Positions 57,756 to 64,000 of a DNA stretch of 64,000 nt are shown piece after piece. Under the pieces are notes generated by a model. The model was not told the origin of the DNA. It searched no databases and was given only the letters and a program-made list of their open reading frames with translations. The stretch spans positions 62,001 through 126,000 of the forward strand of contig JAKLIF010000001.1 in the NCBI GenBank assembly GCA_022709755.1, given 5' to 3'. Positions within the stretch are counted from its first letter, which is position 1, and each line of letters begins with the position of its first letter. The stretch comes from Elusimicrobiota bacterium. Lineage in GTDB: Bacteria; Elusimicrobiota; Elusimicrobia; FEN-1173; JAKLIF01. Position numbers and translations under genes: made by a program.

Positions 57756-59294
57756 TCAGTTGAACCCCATGAACTGTCTGGCTTTGCCGAACAGATACGG
57801 GAAATCCGCGGGATGGAAACCGAATGTCTCCGGGAATTTATAGATCGCCAAAAAGACACCGCCGGAATAAACCAATCCCGTCACGAAAAAACGGAGCGCC
57901 ACCGGACCCGCCGCCATCGGAGTCGCGTTGACGGCTTGTGTGGCGAGATAACCGATCGCCAAGAATGCGGCGACCGTCATGACCTGGAGTCTGAAATACC
58001 TCCCGAACGGGATATGGATCAACCGGGAGATGCAGTACAATCCCACGTTGACGCTCGTGAATTGAACCAAGACCATCTTCAGGGCCAACCCCGTCGCCCC
58101 CGCGTTCAACCCGCCAAGACGGGCCGGCGCGATAAGAAAATACGTCAACACGATCCCGATCAGCTCGAAGACGATCCCGATGTTCCGATAGATCCTCGTG
58201 TGCCCCCCCGCCAGGAGCACGGTATTGCTCATCTGTCCGTAGGTCTGATGGATCGGAAAAAACGCCATGATCATCAGGCTGGGGGCGGCGCCGACGAACC
58301 GCGATCCGCCGAAGATGGAGATGACCGCGTGCGACTGAAATACGATGAAACACCCGAAGAACGCGGCCAGCGCATAGAGGGACGGGACGTATCGGTCGAA
58401 AAGGCGGCGCAAGGCGTCATAATCGTTCTGAGAGAACGCCACGGCATAATCCCGGAGCAGGAGGGGCGTCATCGCGGAACCGAAGACGAAGCACAAGGCC
58501 CCGATGCTGGATGAAAGCCCGTAAAACCCTTGCTGAACGCTGCCGGAAAAGACCTGAAGGAGCCACCGATCCAGGATGTTGACGGTCACCCCCACGCAGG
58601 ACGCGCTGAACAGCGGGACGCTGTAACGGTAGAATTCGGGGATGTACGATTTGATCCGCGTCCAAGAGACGGCCGTCCACTCCCGCGCATGGTTCGTCTT
58701 CCTCTTGACGATCCACGCGAAGGACAGGATCTGAAAAAGCATCATCGCGTAATAAGCGCCGAAATAGTTCGTCAGGTTCAAACGGCTGGAGAAGAACAGG
58801 AGGAGAATGACGATCATCCCGAAGATCTTCTGGAAGACCCGTACCTGTTCCGCATAGACGGTCAGCCCGCAGGCGTCCACCACCATATCCAACCCCTGCG
58901 AGTACCAGAAGATCACGGTGTAGAGCGCGGCGCAATACACGTAAAAAAGATGCTGATCCGGCCAGAGGCTCGCCGAGAAGCCGGTCCCGTGGGAGAGCAG
59001 GACGAAAAAGACGAGAACGGCCGCTCCCAGCGCGATGAACCTGAAATAGAAGACGATCAGCCCCGTCTCGGAAGACCGCTGTGAGAACTTCGTATAGAAC
59101 GCGTTCGTCGCGTTCATATCCAGGAAGTCCCGGATCTGTCTGAAATAGTTGATCAGGAAGTTAAACTCCCCGTACGCTTGGGGGCCCAGGGCGCGGGGCA
59201 CGAAACTGGCGATCACCAGGCTCATCCCGAACGAGACGATATTGGCGAAGAGTTTGTAGGCGTAGCGTTTTTTGATGGAATGTTCGGGGATCAT
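57756..59294 (-). CDS. wzx: Wzx-type polysaccharide flippase
   Basis: A 512-residue MOP-superfamily flippase that moves undecaprenyl-linked oligosaccharides to the periplasmic side. About 14 helices are visible. It has the family N-terminus (KLFANIVSFGMSLVIASFVP, RALGPQAYGEFNFLINYF), a paired cytoplasmic loop (VGVTVNILDRWLLQVFSG, with QQGFYGLSSSIGAL), and a C-terminal half with SRFVGAAPSLMIMAFFPI. It is followed by two sugar-modifying genes and sits between transferases, which supports a Wzx/Wzy-type pathway. Confidence 0.9.
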   Translation of the reverse strand: MIPEHSIKKRYAYKLFANIVSFGMSLVIASFVPRALGPQAYGEFNFLINYFRQIRDFLDMNATNAFYTKFSQRSSETGLIVFYFRFIALGAAVLVFFVLLSHGTGFSASLWPDQHLFYVYCAALYTVIFWYSQGLDMVVDACGLTVYAEQVRVFQKIFGMIVILLLFFSSRLNLTNYFGAYYAMMLFQILSFAWIVKRKTNHAREWTAVSWTRIKSYIPEFYRYSVPLFSASCVGVTVNILDRWLLQVFSGSVQQGFYGLSSSIGALCFVFGSAMTPLLLRDYAVAFSQNDYDALRRLFDRYVPSLYALAAFFGCFIVFQSHAVISIFGGSRFVGAAPSLMIMAFFPIHQTYGQMSNTVLLAGGHTRIYRNIGIVFELIGIVLTYFLIAPARLGGLNAGATGLALKMVLVQFTSVNVGLYCISRLIHIPFGRYFRLQVMTVAAFLAIGYLATQAVNATPMAAGPVALRFFVTGLVYSGGVFLAIYKFPETFGFHPADFPYLFGKARQFMGFN

Positions 59295-59325
59295 ATCCGA
59301 TGGACCGAGTCCTCGTCCTCCTCGG

Positions 59326-60456
59326 TCACGTGAGCGAATCTCCTCCCAATCCGATGTCCACCGCCGTCCAATAGGAACGGGCCCGGATCAGGTCATGGGC
59401 GCGCGTTCGGCCCTGCCGGGCTATTTTCTCGCGGTCCGCCTCGTGCGTCAGATAGAACTCGATGACATCGACGGCCTGCTCGGGTGAATCATACGACACA
59501 AAATGTTCTCCCGACGTGAAATACCTCTGGATGCCGGGGACCTCGGGCGCCACCAGCAACGAACCGCAAGCCATCGTCTCGATGTACCGGTAGATCAAGT
59601 GGGGGATCCACGTCCAATCCGAGCCGCTGGCAGTCGTTTGGGCCGACGTGGTCACGACCAGGGCGGCATTGGTCAATCCCGACCAATAATCGAAATCCGA
59701 GAACCGGGCGCTCCCCAGTTGTCGGCCGCGCACCTCCATCCGAAGACCTCGGGCCTCTAGCCCTTTCTCGATCTTTGACAGGATGGTCTGACGGGGCTCG
59801 TACAGAGATCCCATAAAAAAGGCGGTCGGCGGATCCTTCTTCTGCCGCTTGGAATAGATCTCATTCAAAAAATCCAGGGTCTTCAGTGAGATCGGCATCG
59901 GACTGGGTCCGATGATCCTCCGATGAGGAAAAATAGGGAGCACGATCCGGGGCGGTAGGAGACCGACCACGACGCCGCGGACCGCGGTGACCATGGCGCA
60001 TTGGGCGCGCCAGACGCGTTCCCCCATATCGGCCATCCCCACGATGGGGATCACCCGGCGCGAAGCCAGCAGCAGGGAGATCCGGAACGCTTGCCAAGGA
60101 CCGGTACGCCAATCGTGCCCACCCGTGCGCGGGTCCTGCGCGTAGTGAGTGGGACGGATCGTGTCCAGCGCCCGTTTCACCTGCGTCAGGTACCCCTCTT
60201 CCTTCGTGATGCAGACCTTGTGCACCCGACTCTCGCCGAGATATTCACAGGCCGTCTGGTAGAGTTCCTTATATTCGATCAACTCCCATCCCCGGACGCC
60301 CGCCTCGATGCACAACACCGTCTTCCTCCGTTCTCCGCGTCGGCACAGGCCGATCGCCTGCATCCACTGGAGAGGGAACAACGCGAGTCTCATGATCCAA
60401 TAGGGGATGTACACCAACCGGGGGAGCAAGGATATCCTGATCCAGGATCCGTTCAT
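59326..60456 (-). CDS. Glycosyltransferase (GT-B type)
   Basis: Start chosen at 60456 (MNGSWIRISLLPRLVYIPYW) with GGGAGGG upstream; 376 residues. N-terminal helix ~8-24 may be a membrane anchor. The C-terminal part carries the conserved donor-site pattern: WIPHLIYRYIETMACGSLLV, then PEVPGIQRYFTSGEHFVSYD and DVIEFYLTHEADREKIARQG, the form used in Glyco_trans_1_2 enzymes where an E-x7-E-like motif is loosened. The acceptor is unknown. Confidence 0.8.
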   Translation of the reverse strand: MNGSWIRISLLPRLVYIPYWIMRLALFPLQWMQAIGLCRRGERRKTVLCIEAGVRGWELIEYKELYQTACEYLGESRVHKVCITKEEGYLTQVKRALDTIRPTHYAQDPRTGGHDWRTGPWQAFRISLLLASRRVIPIVGMADMGERVWRAQCAMVTAVRGVVVGLLPPRIVLPIFPHRRIIGPSPMPISLKTLDFLNEIYSKRQKKDPPTAFFMGSLYEPRQTILSKIEKGLEARGLRMEVRGRQLGSARFSDFDYWSGLTNAALVVTTSAQTTASGSDWTWIPHLIYRYIETMACGSLLVAPEVPGIQRYFTSGEHFVSYDSPEQAVDVIEFYLTHEADREKIARQGRTRAHDLIRARSYWTAVDIGLGGDSLT

Positions 60457-60487
60457 AACGACGTCCCTCCCTTGAGAAAATCGGAAA

Positions 60488-61015
60488 TCATGGTTTGACC
60501 TCTTTTGATTCGATGGCTGCCGCATCCTGGCGATTCCGGGTATCGCCGATCACCTTGGCGGGAACACCGGCGGCGATCGCATGGTCCGGGACATCCTTGG
60601 TGACCACGGCGTTGGCGGCGACCAGGACGTTGTCGCCGATCCGGACCCCTCCCGTGATCACGGCGCCGGAGGCGATCCAACACCCTCGGCCGATGTGGAT
60701 GTCATATCCCGAGCGGGGCACTTCGCGTCCGTCTCCTCCCCCTCCCATGGACAGAGAGGCCCGCATCCCGTCACGGAAAGCGTGCCGGCCCGTCAACACC
60801 ATGACGTTGTAACCAAACACAGTGTTATCCCCGATGAAGATGGAACCGCTTTCGATGTTGAGCAGGGCATTGGCCAGGCGGACCCGGTCGCCCAGGTGGA
60901 GAGTTCCTCCATCCCCCTCACAATAATAGGTTTGGTAAGAATAGTATTTCAGAAATCGGATGACCGGTATGACGATCGCCCTCGTCTTCATCATCAGAGT
61001 TCTCTTCCAGCTCAT
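60488..61015 (-). CDS. Hexapeptide-repeat (left-handed beta-helix) acyltransferase
   Basis: Start at 61015 (MSWKRTLMMKTRAIVIPVIR), with GGGAGG seven bases ahead; 175 residues. Repeats of the [LIV]-G-x4 kind cover ~45-165: IESGSIFIGDNTVFGYNVMV, YDIHIGRGCWIASGAVITGG, VRIGDNVLVAANAVVTKDVP and DHAIAAGVPAKVIGD. The catalytic His of WbbJ/NodL-type acetyltransferases lies in TGRHAFRDG. It probably O-acetylates a surface sugar. Confidence 0.9.
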   Translation of the reverse strand: MSWKRTLMMKTRAIVIPVIRFLKYYSYQTYYCEGDGGTLHLGDRVRLANALLNIESGSIFIGDNTVFGYNVMVLTGRHAFRDGMRASLSMGGGGDGREVPRSGYDIHIGRGCWIASGAVITGGVRIGDNVLVAANAVVTKDVPDHAIAAGVPAKVIGDTRNRQDAAAIESKEVKP

Positions 61016-61032
61016 GATCGAACCTCCCTTGT

Positions 61033-61773
61033 TCACAAAAAATCGTTGGCCCGGCCGACCGCCGGCGACACCCAGAGCGCATTCCCCGTGTAGAGCCTCT
61101 TTTGGGTCGTCTCTCTCGTGTCGTAGAGATTGACGAAATGGAAGCCGAGTTCCGCCATGAAGACGGCGATATCCCAGAAAAAGGCCTGCCCTTCCCGATA
61201 GGGAACGAAAAACACCTCCGTCATGACGGCGCCGACGGACTTTTCCGTCAACAACGGCAGCGCCCCCTTCAGGACTTCGAGGTCGTATCCTTCCGTGTCG
61301 ATCTTCAACAGGTCGATCTTTTTCAGAGACATCTCCCGGACCAGGCTCGCGACCGTCAACACCTTCACCCGGATCTGCCGGTCCACCTCATGGTCTCCGG
61401 TCGGCACACGCTCGGACAATCCCTTCACGGCGGGCAGGATCCCGCCGACAGCGCTCTGTCTCATCAACAAGAACCGGGTCTCACCATCCCGGGGACCGGA
61501 AGCCACCGGCAAACAGGTGACGCGACGGGCCGGGGAGCGGACCTCCGCCGCGACGGACTCGAAATCCTTGAACACGGCCGGGTTCGGCTCCAGGCCGACG
61601 TACAAAAAGGGCGTCCCGCACATCGCGGAGAACGATTTCAGGGTCTCGCCCCGATGGGCTCCCACATCGACCATGACGGTCTCTCCCGAACCGAGGGGCT
61701 TCAACAACTGCAGGGCCGCCGAGAGACCGGCTTCCGGCCATTCGTTGGATTGTTCCTGACGATCTTTTTCCAT
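61033..61773 (-). CDS. FkbM-family methyltransferase
   Basis: Start at 61773 (MEKDRQEQSNEWPEAGLSAA), preceded by AAAGGA; 246 residues. The SAM motif is VMVDVGAHRGETLKSFSAMC (~33-52), followed by YVGLEPNPAVFKDFESV and the FkbM-specific IDLLKIDTEGYDLEVLKGAL near ~160-180. FkbM enzymes O-methylate sugars or polyketides. Here it lies among polysaccharide genes, so a methylated surface sugar is likely. Confidence 0.9.
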   Translation of the reverse strand: MEKDRQEQSNEWPEAGLSAALQLLKPLGSGETVMVDVGAHRGETLKSFSAMCGTPFLYVGLEPNPAVFKDFESVAAEVRSPARRVTCLPVASGPRDGETRFLLMRQSAVGGILPAVKGLSERVPTGDHEVDRQIRVKVLTVASLVREMSLKKIDLLKIDTEGYDLEVLKGALPLLTEKSVGAVMTEVFFVPYREGQAFFWDIAVFMAELGFHFVNLYDTRETTQKRLYTGNALWVSPAVGRANDFL

Positions 61774-61828
61774 GGGGATTCCTTTTACCTCTTTATTGAA
61801 GCCCGCCGGACGCACGCGGTCCCGTCGA

Positions 61829-63859
61829 TCACGTCGACGCCCCGGTCCGTTCCCAAACAGGCCAAAAATCCTTGATCCCTCCGTCCCGATAAAGCATCTG
61901 CAGGGACAGTTCCAGGTTCTGGTTCATCCGCGCATAATCCGGGAGATGCTCCAACGCCGTCCGAGGGAAGGACACCTCGTATCGGAACGTCCCGGGACGG
62001 TCTTCCAGCGACGGGCGATCGTCCTCGCTGGCGAGCCAGCGGGGGATATCATGGTTCAATGACACGGTCTGGACCGACGTCCGGGGAACGGCTTCCCTGA
62101 ACAGATGGCCGACGTCACGACTTTTCAAGAATGTCTCCATATCCTTCAAAATGGTCTCGGGAATCCCCGCCGGACGGGACTGGCGACCCAGAACGCGCAG
62201 TTCGGCCAACGCCAGATCCAGGCATTCCGCATAATGGCGCGAGAGGAGGACGGCCTTGTATTTGCGCAAGAGATTGTCCCCATATCCCCCCGCCCGGAGC
62301 TGTTCGTAGCGGCCCTCCGTGTTGAAAAACCCGATGAGCGCCTCTCTCGACTCGAAAAGTTCCTCCTGGGTCTCCCGAAGATACGACCGATAGACGGAAG
62401 AGATCTCCCCGCCTTTCCGGATCCGGTCGTGAAGGGCGAAGATCCATCGGGACACGTCCCAACGGTTCTCCAGCAGGTATTTTTTGATCGGGTACATCTC
62501 CAGAGACCCGGCGAACACGGTGATGACCAGCGACAGGGCGCGTAATTCCATGTAGTCCTCGAACGGCATGTCCTTCGTCCCGACGACGACCTTCTCGGTC
62601 TCGTAGATCCGGACGCCGTCCAACTCCGAAAAACAGCGCGGCACGATCCGGAACCGGGTGTCGAACCCGTAACGCCGCTCATATTCCTTGGTGGAGATCA
62701 ACGTCCCGTTCAAGGCCATGAGCGTGTAGATCACGATGTTCTGCACGTTCGAATTCAACACCGTGGAAACAGTCTTGATGAAGCTCTCTTTCGTCTCTCC
62801 GGGCAGGGACAGGATCAACTCCGTCGCGGTGTTCTTGTCGATCTTCAGAGCCACCTCTTTTTGAAAGGCGGTGAATTCGTCGAAAGGGAGGTTGTGCCTC
62901 TGGATGTTCTTCAAGACGGAGGGTGTCAGGGTCTGGAGGGCGATGCTCGGAGTGAACTTGTATTTCAGAAGCGAAATCAGATTCAGAAGTTTTTTGGGGT
63001 CCTTCCCCGAATTGACGTTGAAATTCCGTGGCCAATCGTATTTATCCTGGACTTGCCGTATCACCCGGGCGATCTCGATGTCCTCCTCGAAAAGGCCGAA
63101 GTTGGTGTTGGCGAGGTAAAGAGTCACGTCGGGCCGGTCCCGGAACCGTTTTCCCAGATAGTCCATATCGGCGGCGAATATCGGGGCGGACTGGAAGAGC
63201 ATGCGCGAATAATACGCGTCGCTGGTATGGCAATAGGCGCATCGGAAAGGACATCCCCGATGCGTCTGCAGGAACGGACTGAACCCGTCGTCGAGAAAAC
63301 CGTCGAACCACCCTTCGGCGTAGAGCGGGCCGAACCCGTCGAGCGACTCCAGGCGCGGCGGCCGTCCGGCCGGCTCGTTCAACTCCCGTGTCCGGGAGTC
63401 CAGCGAATAGGTCCCCGCCGGGGGCGAATCATGCAGTCCCTCCGCTTTTTCGCCGGAGACCAGCCGTTGGACCGCGTCGGAGAACGGGATCTCTCCGTCA
63501 TAATTGACGCCCAGGTCCACGAAAGGTCTCAATTTCAAAAATTCCGCCTTTTCCTCCGCGGAGGAAGGGAGGTTGGGCCCTCCGGCCACGATGAAACAGC
63601 CGGGGTGGGCTTTCTTGGCGAGACCGGCGGCGTGGAGGTTCAGTTCGCTGTTCCAGGAATATTGAGCGAGGCCGAGACAGTCCGGCTGCCAGGTTTTCAG
63701 ACTCTCCAGGAACCGGAAGGGGTCCTTGAAGATCCGTATGTCGAACTCGTGCCGCACGTGGTCTTTCAGATGTTTCGCGATCAGCACGGACCCCAACGGC
63801 GCGGTGTTGGTATGAACACCGACCGTCATATGGTTGAGGTCGAGAAAAGCGATCTTCAT
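61829..63859 (-). CDS. B12-binding radical SAM protein of the polysaccharide cluster
   Basis: Start at 63859 (MKIAFLDLNHMTVGVHTNTA) with AAAGG upstream; 676 residues. A cobalamin-binding-like domain (~1-160, GSVLIAKHLKDHVRHEFDIR, PDCLGLAQYSW) precedes the radical SAM core with the cluster motif HRGCPFRCAYC (Cys ~209, 213, 216) and the barrel (NFNVNSGKDPKKLLNLISLL). The C-terminal ~230 residues are an additional helical part. It differs clearly from the first radical SAM protein at 6094. Neighbours suggest that it modifies a sugar or lipid of the surface glycan. Confidence 0.85.
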   Translation of the reverse strand: MKIAFLDLNHMTVGVHTNTAPLGSVLIAKHLKDHVRHEFDIRIFKDPFRFLESLKTWQPDCLGLAQYSWNSELNLHAAGLAKKAHPGCFIVAGGPNLPSSAEEKAEFLKLRPFVDLGVNYDGEIPFSDAVQRLVSGEKAEGLHDSPPAGTYSLDSRTRELNEPAGRPPRLESLDGFGPLYAEGWFDGFLDDGFSPFLQTHRGCPFRCAYCHTSDAYYSRMLFQSAPIFAADMDYLGKRFRDRPDVTLYLANTNFGLFEEDIEIARVIRQVQDKYDWPRNFNVNSGKDPKKLLNLISLLKYKFTPSIALQTLTPSVLKNIQRHNLPFDEFTAFQKEVALKIDKNTATELILSLPGETKESFIKTVSTVLNSNVQNIVIYTLMALNGTLISTKEYERRYGFDTRFRIVPRCFSELDGVRIYETEKVVVGTKDMPFEDYMELRALSLVITVFAGSLEMYPIKKYLLENRWDVSRWIFALHDRIRKGGEISSVYRSYLRETQEELFESREALIGFFNTEGRYEQLRAGGYGDNLLRKYKAVLLSRHYAECLDLALAELRVLGRQSRPAGIPETILKDMETFLKSRDVGHLFREAVPRTSVQTVSLNHDIPRWLASEDDRPSLEDRPGTFRYEVSFPRTALEHLPDYARMNQNLELSLQMLYRDGGIKDFWPVWERTGAST

Positions 63860-63870
63860 CGGAAAACCTT

Positions 63871-64000
63871 TTATTTCACCCTGTGTTTCAACACCCATTG
63901 ACCGCTGCTTTTATCCCAGAGGTGGGGTGACATCGTCCGGTAGAGGTCGATCACCTCCCAGAACTCCTCTTCGTTGATCTTCAGGTATTCCAGGAATTCC
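63871..64000 (-). CDS. C-terminus of an N-acetyl sugar amidotransferase (WbpG/PseA-like)
   Basis: Only the last 42 residues lie in the window, open at the right edge and read from 63999. EFLEYLKINEEEFWEVIDLY and SPHLWDKSSGQWVLKHRVK match the end of the WbpG/PseA family, which converts an acetamido group to an acetamidino group on nonulosonic or uronic sugars, supplied by an HisH/HisF-like pair. The family ending is quite characteristic (SPHLW-K), but no catalytic residues are visible in this fragment. It belongs to the same minus-strand cluster as the radical SAM gene that follows. Confidence 0.7.
   Translation of the reverse strand, partial: EFLEYLKINEEEFWEVIDLYRTMSPHLWDKSSGQWVLKHRVK

Overview
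The window looks like chromosome of a Gram-negative (diderm) bacterium of moderately high GC. Outer-membrane barrels, an Mla-type lipid transporter, MltA, a Wzx flippase and O-antigen-ligase genes imply an outer membrane. The gene orders rpsF-ssb-rpsR-rplI-dnaB and radA-yacL-ispD-ispF-cysS-rlmB, the CIRCE-controlled clpB, the Bat operon and B12-type radical SAM proteins would fit a candidate phylum such as Omnitrophota or Elusimicrobiota. That placement is inference only; there is no rRNA gene here.

Layout. 1-3307: end of a surface-polysaccharide locus (FAD oxidoreductase fragment, O-antigen ligase/polymerase with TPRs, GT4 glycosyltransferase). 3314-5880: AT-rich remnant of an integrated element, bounded by a 14-bp direct repeat and holding a truncated tail-fibre-like gene, a complete IS3-family (IS2-like) element and a 5'-truncated tyrosine recombinase; tRNA-Arg(CCT) follows. 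6094-11401: B12/radical SAM protein, membrane TPR protein and two outer-membrane barrels. 11458-13258: a HEPN-like orphan gene and a 1.3-kb AT-rich non-coding stretch with a phased 12-mer repeat and a hairpin. 13259-15841: clpB on the minus strand, with CIRCE.

16053-20661 is the most unusual region. It is a five-gene operon encoding a FliF-FliG fusion (lacking most of FliF and the FliG N-domain), MotA, two different MotB proteins and a periplasmic TPR protein. No rod, hook, filament or export gene is present in the window. I read it as a flagellar stator/rotor pair recruited to a filament-less machine. A CRP/FNR-like palindrome abuts the -35 box of its promoter.

20705-36726 (all minus) is housekeeping: translation and replication (rpsF, ssb, rpsR, rplI, dnaB), alr, an MlaEFD lipid transporter whose MlaD carries a beta-rich C-terminal domain, a DUF151 nuclease, radA, a PIN-TRAM protein, ispD, ispF, cysS, rlmB, a GAF-PAS sensor and mltA. 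36863-48802 (minus) is one tightly coupled operon: moxR, DUF58, a Bat-associated membrane protein, batA, a batB/batC fusion, batD, batE, a ClpS-like gene, an unknown membrane protein, resB and ccsA, closed by an intrinsic terminator. 48943-55492 (minus) holds a GT39-type membrane transferase, a MEMO protein, sixA, tyrS, a LemA-like protein, an HNH nuclease and a NIL/sulfur-carrier pair. 55611-64000 (minus) is a second surface-polysaccharide cluster: methyltransferases, transferase-like proteins, Wzx, a hexapeptide acyltransferase, radical SAM, and the end of an N-acetyl sugar amidotransferase that leaves the window.

Start sites were moved downstream where ATGA overlaps, Shine-Dalgarno sequences or signal peptides favour a shorter protein; those choices are stated in the entries.
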